Assembly: GCF_900110755.1 (NCBI RefSeq)
Contig: NZ_FOFF01000055.1
Coordinates: 1-54,617 of the forward strand
DNA length: 54,617 bases
Reading direction: 5' to 3'
Origin: Streptomyces sp. yr375
GTDB lineage: Bacteria > Actinomycetota > Actinomycetes > Streptomycetales > Streptomycetaceae
Positions 8,548 to 17,081 of this stretch are shown here, in pieces. The notes beneath the pieces were generated by a model. That model saw nothing but the letters and a program-made list of their open reading frames with translations, was not told the origin of the DNA and searched no databases. Numbering within the stretch: position 1 is the first letter of the stretch; every line of letters starts with the position of its first letter. Both the position numbers and the translations under genes were made by a program.

Positions 8548-10041
8548 TCAGCCCTTCAGGGAAGCCATCCAGGACTCCACCTCGTCCGACTGCCGAGGCA
8601 GCGCAGCGCTGAGGTTCCGGTTGCCGTCCTCCGTGACGAGGATGTCGTCCTCGATGCGGACGCCGATCCCCCGGTACTCCTGCGGCACCGTCAGGTCGTC
8701 GGCCTGGAAGTACAGTCCGGGCTCGACGGTCAGCACCATGCCCGGCTCCAGCGTGCCGTCGACGTACGACTCCACGCGCGCGGCGGCGCAGTCGTGGACG
8801 TCCATGCCGAGCATGTGACCGGTGCCGTGCAGCGTCCAGCGGCGCTGCAGGCCGAGCTCCAGCACGCGCTCGACCGGCCCCTCGACCAGGCCCCACTCGA
8901 CGATCCGCTCGGCCAGCACGCGCTGCGCGGCGTCGTGGAAGTCGCGGTACTTGCCGCCCGGCGCGACGGCCGCGATACCGGCCTCCTGGGCGTCGTACAC
9001 GGCGTCGTAGATCTTCTTCTGGATCTCGGTGAAGCGGCCGTCGATCGGCAGCGTGCGCGTGACGTCGGCGGTGTAGTACGTGTGCGTCTCGACGCCCGCG
9101 TCCAGCAGCAGCAGGTCGCCGGCGCGGACCGGGCCGTCGTTGCGCACCCAGTGCAGCGTGCAGGCGTGCGGGCCGGCGGCGGCGATGGTGCCGTAGCCGA
9201 CGTCGTTGCCCTCCACCCGCGCGCGGAGGAAGAACGTGCCCTCGATGTAGCGCTCGGAGGTCGCCTGCGCCTTGTCGAGCACGCGGACGACGTCCTCGAA
9301 GCCGCGGACCGTCGAGTCGACGGCCTTCTGCAGCTCGCCGATCTCGAACTCGTCCTTGACGAGGCGGGCCTCGGAGAGGAAGACGCGCAGCTCGGCGTCG
9401 CGCTCGGCGGTGACCTTGTCGGTCAGGGCCGCCTCGATGGCCGCGTCGTAGCCGCGCACGACCCGCACCGGGCCGGTGGCCTCGCGCAGCGTGGCCGCCA
9501 GCTCGCGCACGTCGGCGGCCGGGATGCCGTGCAGTTGCGCCGCCTCGGCGAGCGAGTGCCGGCGGCCGACCCACAGCTCGCCCTGCCCGGACAGCCAGAA
9601 CTCGCCGTTCTCGCGGTCGGAGCGCGGCAGCAGGTAGATCGTCGCCTTGTGGCCGTCGGCCACCGGCTCCAGGACGAGCACGCCGTCCTCGGTCTGGTTG
9701 CCGGTCAGGTACGCGTACTCGACCGACGCGCGGAAGGCGTACTCCGTGTCGTTCGAGCGGGTCTTCAGGTTGCCCGCGGGGATCACCAGACGCTCGCCCG
9801 GGAAGCGCGCGGAGAGCGCGGCGCGGCGGGCGGCGGTCTCGGCGGCCTGGGCGATCGGCCGCAGGTCGTGCAGCTCCGTGTCGGCCCAGCCGGACTTCAT
9901 GTTCTCGGCCAGCTCGTCGGACACGCCCGGGTACAGGCCGTTCTTCCGCTTCTTGATGGGCTCCTCGGACTCGGTCTCCGGGACCGCTGCGGTGGCAGCG
10001 TCGTCCGGCACAGCCGGGGTGAGCTCGTCGGCCACGGTCAT
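8548..10041 (-). CDS. pepP: Aminopeptidase P family Xaa-Pro aminopeptidase
   Basis: 497 residues, about 55 longer than E. coli PepP because of an acidic N-terminal extension (EESEEP region). Domain order: N-terminal AMP_N creatinase-like domain (about 60-240), then the M24 pita-bread peptidase domain (250-490). Dinuclear Mn ligands are visible: Asp in LLLDAGVE, Asp in YTADVTRT, His in GTGHMLGMDVHD, Glu in TVEPGLYF and Glu in VRIEDDI. It removes N-terminal residues preceding proline from peptides in the cytoplasm. ATG 10041 has AGGAGG-like sequence just upstream. Transcribed alone; the next gene upstream on the same strand ends 130 nt away. Confidence 0.95.
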   Translation of the reverse strand: MTVADELTPAVPDDAATAAVPETESEEPIKKRKNGLYPGVSDELAENMKSGWADTELHDLRPIAQAAETAARRAALSARFPGERLVIPAGNLKTRSNDTEYAFRASVEYAYLTGNQTEDGVLVLEPVADGHKATIYLLPRSDRENGEFWLSGQGELWVGRRHSLAEAAQLHGIPAADVRELAATLREATGPVRVVRGYDAAIEAALTDKVTAERDAELRVFLSEARLVKDEFEIGELQKAVDSTVRGFEDVVRVLDKAQATSERYIEGTFFLRARVEGNDVGYGTIAAAGPHACTLHWVRNDGPVRAGDLLLLDAGVETHTYYTADVTRTLPIDGRFTEIQKKIYDAVYDAQEAGIAAVAPGGKYRDFHDAAQRVLAERIVEWGLVEGPVERVLELGLQRRWTLHGTGHMLGMDVHDCAAARVESYVDGTLEPGMVLTVEPGLYFQADDLTVPQEYRGIGVRIEDDILVTEDGNRNLSAALPRQSDEVESWMASLKG

Positions 10042-10171
10042 CCTCCTCGATACGGCACTGGACCCCCTCCATCGTACGGTCGTACGTAAGGGGGTCCAGG
10101 GGCGAAGGACCTGTTACGGCCGAAGGCCTGTCACGGGCGAACGGCCCGTTACGGCCGCTGTCGCCGGGGCC

Positions 10172-11644
10172 TCAGTCGAAGCGGGCCGCCAGCAGCACCA
10201 CGTCCTCGTCGCTGTCCTGGTCGGCCGGCCCGTCGGGCAGCACCGTGCGCAGCACGTGGTCGGCGATCGCGCCCGGGTCGTGCCGCAGCGGCTTCGGCAC
10301 CCCGGCGGCGGCCGCGTGCAGCCGCGCGAAGGCGCGGTCGGCGGGGTCGCCGGTGCGGTGCAGCAGGCCGTCGGTGTAGAGCAGGACCGTCTCGCCGGGC
10401 TCGGCCTCCAGCTCCACGCTCGGCGCCTCCCAGCAGGCCAGCATGCCCAGCGGCGCGGAGACGGAGGTCTCGACGAACTCCGTGCGCCGCTCGCCGACCA
10501 GCAGCGGCGGGCAGTGCCCGGCACCGGCCAGGGTGATCTTGCGCAGGGCGGGTTCGCAGTAGGCGAACAGGGCGGTCGCGGAGCGGGCGGGCTCGGTGAG
10601 GCGCAGCAGCAGCTCCAGGTCGGACAGGACGGCGACCGGGTCCTCGCCCTCCATCACGGCGTACGCCCGCAGGGAGGCGCGCAGCCGGCCCATCGCGGCG
10701 ACGGCGCTCGGCCCGGACCCGGTGACGGAGCCCACGGCGAGGCCCAGCGCGGCGTCCGGCAGCGGCAGCGCGTCGTACCAGTCGCCGCCCCCGCGCGGGC
10801 CGGTGCGGTGCCGGGCGGCGAGCTGGACGCCGGGCACGCGCGGCAGCCGGGACGGCAGCAGCTCCTCGGCCATCGTCTTCATGCACGCGCGTGTGCGCTC
10901 GATCTCCAGGAGCCGGGCCAGGTGCTCGGCGGCGTACCGGACGTACAGGCCGACCAGGTGGCGCTGGCGCTCGCCCGGCTCGGCGGGCTCGTCGTAGAGC
11001 CATACGGCGGCGCCCATACGGCCGGACGCGCCGTCCGTCTCCAGGGGCAGCGCGTAGCTGGCGGCGTAGCCGAGGCGGGCGGCCACCTCGCGGTGGCGGG
11101 GGTCGAGGCCGTCCTCGGCGAGCAGGTCGGGCTCGGCGATCTCCCCCTCGCCGCCGGGCAGTCCGTCGAGGATCCGGCCGAAGGCCAGGGCGCTGCGCGG
11201 GACGGTCTCGATGTGGCCGAGGTCGGCGCGGCCGAGACCCAGGCCGATGGTGGTGTCAGGACCGAGCCGGTCGGCGGGTTCGAGGACGACGAGCCCGCGC
11301 CGCGCGCCCACCAGGGCGGCTCCGGCCTGCAGCAGTTCCGTCAGAGCGGCCGTCAGCGCGTCCGTGCGGGCGAGGCGTTCGGTGAGTTCGTGGAGGGTCG
11401 TGAGGTCCGAGACCCAGCCGGCGAGCCGGTCCGTCAGAAGCGCTCCCGGCACGGCTGCGCCGGAGGCGCCGGACGGACCGGAGGCGTCGGCGGCGTCAGA
11501 GGCATCGGGGGTACCGGAGGGGCCGGGTGAGGCCGCGGGGACCGTCGGGGTGCCCGGGGTGGCGGGCGCGGGCGCGACAGTGTGTGCGGGCGAGGGAACC
11601 GTTGAATCGATTCCAGCCACTTTCGGAGGGTGAGGGGCGTTCAT
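10172..11644 (-). CDS. GAF-SpoIIE (PP2C-type) phosphatase with altered metal site
   Basis: 490 residues from ATG 11644; an in-frame ATG 54 nt further upstream cannot be excluded because neither has a strong Shine-Dalgarno site. Residues 1-70 are Pro/Ala/Ser-rich. A GAF domain covers about 85-260 and the SpoIIE phosphatase about 280-490. In the phosphatase, the first Asp motif (GGGDWYDALPLP), YTDGLLHRTG and DEDVVLLAARFD are intact. The second metal motif, usually GDVxGHG, reads VGSVTGSG, so its Asp is Ser. Family members dephosphorylate anti-sigma antagonists in partner-switching pathways that often include RsbW-like ATPases such as those at 5288 and 15087. The substitution suggests weak activity or a binding-only role. 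Confidence 0.88.
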   Translation of the reverse strand: MNAPHPPKVAGIDSTVPSPAHTVAPAPATPGTPTVPAASPGPSGTPDASDAADASGPSGASGAAVPGALLTDRLAGWVSDLTTLHELTERLARTDALTAALTELLQAGAALVGARRGLVVLEPADRLGPDTTIGLGLGRADLGHIETVPRSALAFGRILDGLPGGEGEIAEPDLLAEDGLDPRHREVAARLGYAASYALPLETDGASGRMGAAVWLYDEPAEPGERQRHLVGLYVRYAAEHLARLLEIERTRACMKTMAEELLPSRLPRVPGVQLAARHRTGPRGGGDWYDALPLPDAALGLAVGSVTGSGPSAVAAMGRLRASLRAYAVMEGEDPVAVLSDLELLLRLTEPARSATALFAYCEPALRKITLAGAGHCPPLLVGERRTEFVETSVSAPLGMLACWEAPSVELEAEPGETVLLYTDGLLHRTGDPADRAFARLHAAAAGVPKPLRHDPGAIADHVLRTVLPDGPADQDSDEDVVLLAARFD

Positions 11645-12289
11645 GGCGTCCGGCTCTCGGACCGGAGCGTATTGCTCAAAAGCATCGCAAACCCCCATGT
11701 CATTCTGCGCCGCTAGCGGTGTCTCCACATGTACACGCACTCGTGATGGGATGTCCAGCATTGTCCTGCTGGGATTACTGGTGTCCGTGGGGTCTTCGGG
11801 GGAATCGCGCACGCTTCTTCCGGCTCCCTTGCGAAATGGCAAAGTTGGCTTAAAACTGCCTCGGGTAACGGTTGATTGCGGTCGACTGGCCTTGCTCCAC
11901 GGAGCGTCACAGCGGTCGTGATGGGTACGTACTCGGTAAGGGCCAGGGGTCGTGGGGAGCTCAGGGGAGCATCCCGGAACCTGGTGACCGGCCCGGGCGT
12001 CATAGTCATCGACGACCGTGCCCCATCCTCCCGTGGCGGAGGCGGAGAGAAATACGCGCGACGTCAAACGCCAGACTTCGCCACCCCACGCCACGCCCAA
12101 AGCATGAGTGAGATGGACGCGAGTCGGACGGAGTGACCGCGGAAGCAGTCACCGCTCGACCCTGAGGGGTTCCCCTTGTCTCGGACAGGGGTGTGATGCG
12201 CCAAAAGGTACGCACAGTGAAGTGATCGACACACGATGTGATGTGGCCCACGGTGTTGCCAGCGGTGCAACGGAAAGGAACGAGCGCTC
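11645..12289. other. 645-nt divergent intergenic region
   Basis: Lies between the SpoIIE-type gene (minus) and the PrimPol-like gene (plus). Its base composition is lower in GC than its surroundings near 11830-11880, as expected for promoters. No convincing gene, RNA or long inverted repeat is seen; short open frames here lack start sites and codon bias. Confidence 0.5.
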
Positions 12290-12955
12290 ATGCGCGAGAT
12301 CCTCGGAAAGCGACGCAGGCTCCTGTCCAAGCGTAGTGACGGCCGGACCGAGTTGATGGACTCGGCCCTGACCTTCGCGACCGAATGGCAGTGGCCCGTC
12401 CTCCCGGGTGTGATGGCCGACCAGCGGAGCACGTCGCGCTGCAGTTGCCCCGACCCGGAGTGCACGGTCCCCGGTGCTCACCCCTTCGACCCCGGCCTGC
12501 TCGCGGCCACCACCGACGGGCGCATGGTGCGCTGGTGGTGGAGCAACCGGCCGGCCGCGCCCATCGTCCTGGCCACCGGGGGCCCGGCGCCCTGCGCGGT
12601 CAGCCTCCCCGCCCTCGCGGCCGCGCGCGCGCTCGTGGCGCTCGACGCGCAGGGCATGCGCCTCGGCCCGGTCGTGGCCTCGCCCACCCGCTGGTTCCTC
12701 CTCGTCCGGCCGTACACGATGGAGCAGTTGGGCGAGCTGCTCTACGCCAAGGACTTCGTGCCCGGCTCCCTGCGCTTCCACGGCGAGGGCGGCTACATCA
12801 CACTGCCCCCGTCCGAGACCGGCCGCGGCGACATCTGGTGGGAGCGCGCACCGCTGCCCGGCTCGGCCTCCCCCTGGGTGCCCGACGTCGAGGCCGTGGT
12901 GGACGCCGTCGTCGACGCCCTCACTCGTACGGGTGTGAGCGCCCCCGAGTTGTAG
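12290..12955 (+). CDS. PrimPol (bifunctional primase/polymerase N-terminal)-like protein
   Basis: 221 residues from ATG 12290 with AAAGGA about 11 nt upstream. It keeps the layout of the short actinobacterial prim-pol N-terminal domain proteins: N-terminal helix (LMDSALTFATEWQWPVLPGV), a Cys/His cluster CSCPDPECTVPGAH that probably binds zinc, then WWWSNRPAAPIVLATGG. I do not see the catalytic DhD motif of archaeo-eukaryotic primases, so the protein may bind nucleotide or nucleic acid without polymerase activity. Adjacent genes give no functional clue. Confidence 0.8.
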   Translation: MREILGKRRRLLSKRSDGRTELMDSALTFATEWQWPVLPGVMADQRSTSRCSCPDPECTVPGAHPFDPGLLAATTDGRMVRWWWSNRPAAPIVLATGGPAPCAVSLPALAAARALVALDAQGMRLGPVVASPTRWFLLVRPYTMEQLGELLYAKDFVPGSLRFHGEGGYITLPPSETGRGDIWWERAPLPGSASPWVPDVEAVVDAVVDALTRTGVSAPEL

Positions 12956-13011
12956 GGGTGTCGGGCGCGCGCCGGACGGGACGCCCCGGTTCGCCCTCTA
13001 TCTTCCGCTAC

Positions 13012-13653
13012 ATGAACCTTCGTCTCCTCGCCCTCGGGGGCGCCGTGGCAGGCGCGATTGCACTGCCTCTGGCCATGGCGTCCGCGGGGCCGGCCGGCGA
13101 CGAAGGCCGCACGGCGACCCGAGCGGCCGGCCCACACGCCTTCCCGCACGTCTCCCCGCACGCCTCCCCACTCACCGACTACGCCGACGCGCGTGCCGAC
13201 GGTGCGGCCGACGCGCGTGCCGACGGCGATACGGACACGGACCCCGATCCCAAGGCGCCCCCCGTCGTCCCCTCCCGGTCCCCGCTGCTGCTCGGGCTGG
13301 GGCCGGCGACCGCCGCGCGCTGCGGCCCCGAGCTCACCTCGCCGGACGGTGTGGAGGCGCAGACCTGTGTGCTGTCCCAGGGCGAGGACACCTGGGCGCG
13401 CACCTACTACCGCAACGCCACCGGACGCGCCGTAGACGCCTTCCTGAGCCTCATGGGGCCCGCGGGGCGCACGGTGCGGACGAGCTGCGTGGTGGGCGCC
13501 GAGGACGAGCCGGAATCCTGCGAGACGCCCCACGAGCGGACCCGGGGGGAGCTGGCGGCGTACACGGCGGTCGCGGAGTTTGCCCGAGCGACCGACGACG
13601 GGCCGCTGCTGCTGCGCTCCGGGAGCAACTCCCGGGCGGACACGGGCAGTTGA
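13012..13653 (+). CDS. Secreted protein of unknown function
   Basis: 213 residues from ATG 13012; the same frame is open far upstream but only as a shadow of the preceding gene. A Sec signal (MNLRLLALGG, hydrophobic core, MASAGP) is followed by a His/Pro/Asp-rich linker with repeated ADARADG units, and then a globular part from about residue 85. That part has three Cys-containing segments (AARCGPEL, AQTCVLSQ, TSCVVGAEDEPESCE), consistent with two disulfides outside the cell. No enzyme motif is recognised. Confidence 0.78.
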   Translation: MNLRLLALGGAVAGAIALPLAMASAGPAGDEGRTATRAAGPHAFPHVSPHASPLTDYADARADGAADARADGDTDTDPDPKAPPVVPSRSPLLLGLGPATAARCGPELTSPDGVEAQTCVLSQGEDTWARTYYRNATGRAVDAFLSLMGPAGRTVRTSCVVGAEDEPESCETPHERTRGELAAYTAVAEFARATDDGPLLLRSGSNSRADTGS

Positions 13654-13693
13654 CGTGCCCGCGCACCGCGTGAACGGAGCCGCGCACAGAGAG

Positions 13694-13733
13694 GCCCGGT
13701 TGCTGGCGACGGGGGATGCACCAGCAACCGGGC
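13694..13733. terminator. Bidirectional hairpin terminator between convergent genes
   Basis: Perfect 13-bp arms GCCCGGTTGCTGG and CCAGCAACCGGGC with a 14-nt loop lie between the secreted-protein gene and the convergent DUF5926 gene. A second, weaker hairpin GAGATCG/CGATCTC follows at about 13750-13780. No long T run, as usual in Streptomyces. Confidence 0.8.
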
Positions 13734-13930
13734 TACTCGAACGGTAACAAGAGATCGGCGCTACGCAAATTCGATCTCCTGTTTCCATCGGCTTTCCGGA
13801 CACCGGCGAATCGACGCTTCTGGCGTCGACTCGCCTTGCGCAGACGGCAGTTGTGAGCGGAGTCACGCGGACCGCCGGTGCCCGGAGTACTGACCGGTCG
13901 GTCAGTGCGGCCGGGTGCGGACCCTGTGCG

Positions 13931-14896
13931 TCAGCTCAGCGTGACCTGTCGGTTCGTCAGGCCGCCACGCGCGCGCCGCTCGTCGGCCGTGAGCGCTTCG
14001 TCCGAGGCCAGGGCGGTGGCGAGGCGCTCGGCGAACTCGGCGGCCGGCTTCTCCACGTCGTCCGCGGTGACCGCGGACGGCAGGTCCCAGACGGGCACCG
14101 TCAGGCCGTGCGCCCGGAAGGAACCCACCAGCCGCGTGCCCTCGCCGAGGCTCGAACCGCCCGCCACGTGCAGTCGCGCGAGGGCGTCCAGAAGCTGCTC
14201 CTCCGGGTACGGCATGACCCAGCGCAGGTGGTTCTTGTCCGGCGTCTCACACCAGTACGCGGCGTCCACACCGGTCAGCTTCACGGTCGGGATCGCCGCC
14301 GCGTTGGCCCGCTCCAGGGAGGCGGCCACCTCGGGCGCGGCGTTCTGCGGGTCCGGCACCCAGAACTCGAAGCCGCTGTGCACAACTGGCTCGAACGCGC
14401 CTTCGGGATCGAGTAGATCCTGCATCCGCGGACCGTCGGCGGGGGCGCGGCGGGCCTGCACCGGGGTGCCGGGCTCCGCCTCCAGGGCCCGACGCAGGGT
14501 GTCCGCCAGGTCGCGGCTGATGTCGCCGGACGGCGTGTCGTTCTGCAGGCCGAGAAGCACCGAGCCGTCGTCGCGGCGCAGGGCGGGCCAGGCCATCGGC
14601 AGCACCGTGGCGAGTGTGACGGACGGGACGCCCTCGGGCAGGCCCGACTTCAGGTGCAGTTCGACCGTGGCGGCGGGCACCAGCTCACGCAGCGCCACCC
14701 AGTCGCCCTCGCCCGGCAGGCCCTCGAAGGGGCGCTGCACCAGCTCGGTCGCGGCATGCGCGGCGGCCCGGCCGTGGCAGGCCTTGTAGCGGCGGCCACT
14801 GCCGCACGGGCAGGGCTCCCGCGCGCCGACGACCGGGACCTCGCCATCGGTGAGCTGCGGCCGTCCGGCCTTCGTCTGGGGTCGCTTCTTGGCCAT
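13931..14896 (-). CDS. SEC-C motif protein, DUF5926 family
   Basis: 321 residues from ATG 14896, which has GGGAG about 8 nt upstream; the longer open frame upstream is not needed. Near residue 30 is a zinc-binding SEC-C motif (PCPCGSGRRYKACHG) as at the C terminus of SecA and in many stand-alone adaptors. The remaining 270 residues are the actinobacterial DUF5926 domain with no recognised catalytic motif (WCETPDKNHLRWVMPYP is a conserved-looking segment). Cytoplasmic, probably a protein or nucleic-acid binding adaptor. Monocistronic by spacing. Confidence 0.87.
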   Translation of the reverse strand: MAKKRPQTKAGRPQLTDGEVPVVGAREPCPCGSGRRYKACHGRAAAHAATELVQRPFEGLPGEGDWVALRELVPAATVELHLKSGLPEGVPSVTLATVLPMAWPALRRDDGSVLLGLQNDTPSGDISRDLADTLRRALEAEPGTPVQARRAPADGPRMQDLLDPEGAFEPVVHSGFEFWVPDPQNAAPEVAASLERANAAAIPTVKLTGVDAAYWCETPDKNHLRWVMPYPEEQLLDALARLHVAGGSSLGEGTRLVGSFRAHGLTVPVWDLPSAVTADDVEKPAAEFAERLATALASDEALTADERRARGGLTNRQVTLS

Positions 14897-15086
14897 CTGG
14901 CTGTCTCCCGGGTACGGCTCGTCTGGTACGGGCGGGAGCCTAGCCGTTCGCACGCTCCGTCACCGGAACCTGTGGACAACCCGGGTCCGGCCGGCGGCCC
15001 AGCCGATGCCCGGTCCAGGCCCGGTCACGGTCTGCTCCAGGCCCGGTGCATGCCCGGTGCGTGCCCGGTCCAGATCCAGTCCGGGT

Positions 15087-15638
15087 CTAGTCCAGGTCGT
15101 CGAACGCGTCCGCGAAGTCCAGGCCGGGCATCGACGCCACCGACGGGGCCGCGACCCGGGACGCGAAGTCGTCGCGGCGACAGCCGGCGTCGGGGTCGTA
15201 CACGTCCGCGTGGACGACGACCCACACCGTGACCTCGCCGCGGGCGTCGTCCCGCACGCCCCAGTCGGCGGCCAGCGCCGTGATGATGTTGAGCCCGCGG
15301 CCGCCGTGCGCGGTGACGGAGGGCGTGGCCGGTGCCGGACGGGTCGGGCCACCGCCGTCGGTCACCTCGACCACCAGCCGGCCGCTCGGATCGACCCGCC
15401 ACGCAGCCCGGACGTCGCCGTCCCCGACGAGAGCGTCGCCCAAGGGCCTGCCGTGCTTGCACGCATTGCTCAAAAGTTCGGAAAGGATCAGTACGGCGTC
15501 GTCGATGACCGATTCCGACACTCCGCCGCTGCGCAACTGATCACGCATCCGGTGTCTCGCATGCCCCACGCCCGCAGGGCCATGGGATACGGCCATGCTC
15601 GACGACGCGGGCACCTCCTGTGCCACCACCAACGCCAC
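15087..15638 (-). CDS. RsbW-like ATP-binding protein (HATPase_c)
   Basis: 183 residues from GTG 15638, chosen because AAGGAGGT lies 7 nt upstream; the frame is open for 29 more codons without a site. It has N box ILSELLSNACKHG, G1 box EVTDGGGP and G2 box GGRGLNIITALAADWG of the anti-sigma kinase family. The G1 box reads DGGGP rather than DxGxGF, a mild deviation. C-terminal 35 residues (DDFASRVAAPSVASMPGLDF) form a tail conserved in Streptomyces relatives by my recollection. Likely role: regulatory kinase or sequestering protein in development or stress control; its partner is not in the window. Tandem GCCCGGT-containing repeats lie just downstream (15000-15075). Confidence 0.88.
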   Translation of the reverse strand: MALVVAQEVPASSSMAVSHGPAGVGHARHRMRDQLRSGGVSESVIDDAVLILSELLSNACKHGRPLGDALVGDGDVRAAWRVDPSGRLVVEVTDGGGPTRPAPATPSVTAHGGRGLNIITALAADWGVRDDARGEVTVWVVVHADVYDPDAGCRRDDFASRVAAPSVASMPGLDFADAFDDLD

Positions 15639-15952
15639 CCCCGAGACCTCCTTCGCCCCACGCCACGGTGTGGATGCCCCATTGGCCTGTACCGGAAACC
15701 GGCCAACGCGGGTGCCGTGACGCATTCGGAATCGTCGAACACGGACCGAACGCGCCGGTGCACTCCCTGTGAGGGGCTTGTCAGCGAGTGGCTTGATTGT
15801 GCCGGTGTGGCCGAGATTGGAGGATGCTGTGGCCGCACTGTGGGGGTCAAGAGGTACGCGTGAGACTTGAGGTGTTGTTGGGACGGTCCAGGCACCGCCT
15901 CCACGGACGGTCTTAAGGGGGATGCCCTAGGCATCGGCTCCTGGGGCCGTCT
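15639..15952. other. 314-nt promoter region of the RsbW-like gene
   Basis: Upstream region of the minus-strand ATPase gene and downstream of the minus-strand glycerophosphodiesterase gene. No gene or strong hairpin is visible; it presumably carries the ATPase promoter and the end of the preceding transcript. Confidence 0.45.
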
Positions 15953-16795
15953 CTAGAGGGGCCGGCCCAGTTGTCGCAGCACCGCGCGCGGGCGGTTGGT
16001 GATGATGGCGTCGACGCCCAGCTCGACGCAGAGGTCGACGTCCTCCGGTTCGTTCACGGTCCACACGTGCACCCGGTGACCGGCCCGCTTCAGGCGCTCG
16101 ATGTACGCCGGGTGGTTGCGCACGATCCGGATCGAGGGGCCGGCGATCTCCACCCCCGCGGGCAGCCGTCCGTCGCGCAGCCGGGGTGAGACGAACTGCA
16201 TCAGGTAGACCGTCGGCATCGTGGGCGCGGCGGCACGCACGCGATGCAGCGAGCGGGCCGAGAAGCTCATGATCCGCACCGGGGACTCGGCCGCCGAGGC
16301 GGGCGCGTCCAGCCCGAACCGCTTCAGGAGCACGAGCAGCCGCTCCTCCACCTGTCCGGCCCAGCGCGTCGGATGCTTGGTCTCGATCGCCAGCTCCACC
16401 CGGCGTCCCGCGTCGGAGACGAGCTCCAGCAGCCGTTCCAGGGTCAGTACGGAGGTCTCCGCGCGGTCCTCGGGCCGCACCTCCCAGTCGGGATCCTCCA
16501 CGCGCGCGTGCCAGGCCTCGCGTGCCTCCCGGGTCTTCCAGGAGCCGAAGTCCAGCGTCGCGAGATCGGCGAGTTCCAGGGCGGAGACGGCCCCGCGGCC
16601 GTTGGACGTACGGTTGACGCGACGGTCGTGTACACAGACGAGGTGGCCGTCGGCGGTCAGTCGTACGTCGCACTCGAGGGCGTCCGCACCGTCCTCGATC
16701 GCCTTCTTGTACGCGGCCAGAGTGTGCTCGGGAGCCTCCTCGGAGGCCCCGCGGTGAGCGACGACTTGAATATGGTGCTGCCGTGCGTGGGTCAC
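15953..16795 (-). CDS. Glycerophosphodiester phosphodiesterase
   Basis: 280 residues from GTG 16795. GDPD TIM-barrel motifs are present: catalytic HRG in VVAHRGASEEAPEHT, metal-binding ECDVRLTADG, and the second catalytic His in LVCVHDRRVNRTSNG. Further conserved strands are VELAIETKHP (Glu and His), SFSARSLHRV, VHVWTVNEPEDVD and VDAIITNRP. It hydrolyses glycerophosphodiesters to sn-glycerol 3-phosphate and an alcohol. No signal peptide, so cytoplasmic. Shine-Dalgarno site is weak. Divergent from htrA. Confidence 0.93.
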   Translation of the reverse strand: MTHARQHHIQVVAHRGASEEAPEHTLAAYKKAIEDGADALECDVRLTADGHLVCVHDRRVNRTSNGRGAVSALELADLATLDFGSWKTREAREAWHARVEDPDWEVRPEDRAETSVLTLERLLELVSDAGRRVELAIETKHPTRWAGQVEERLLVLLKRFGLDAPASAAESPVRIMSFSARSLHRVRAAAPTMPTVYLMQFVSPRLRDGRLPAGVEIAGPSIRIVRNHPAYIERLKRAGHRVHVWTVNEPEDVDLCVELGVDAIITNRPRAVLRQLGRPL

Positions 16796-17081
16796 CGCGT
16801 CATCGTGCCACCGGCGCCGGGTCGTCTGAGAACCCCCTGAGATGTTTCGAGGATGCGCACTTATTGTGCGTAATGACCCATATAAGGAATGGCCGTGGAC
16901 CCACAGCCACCGCTTATGGTGCTCTGACGGCCTGTGGGAAAAGCTGGGACGTACAGAAAATGCAAATGCACCTGCACCCCTGCACCCTGCACAGCTTCAG
17001 CGCGCCGGGTCGACGACAAGATGACAAGGCGTGCGACAAAGTGCGACCGACGACAACAGCCGTGGATCGAGGAGAAGAGCT

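Noticed and set aside
8794..10089. 431-codon plus-strand frame
   Set aside because: Antisense to pepP, whose metal ligands are all present.
11876..12136. 86-codon plus-strand frame in the divergent spacer
   Set aside because: No Shine-Dalgarno site and weak codon-position bias; region looks like promoter DNA.
13931..14953. Longer start for the DUF5926 gene at 14953
   Set aside because: The added 19 residues look random, and ATG 14896 has a proper Shine-Dalgarno site.
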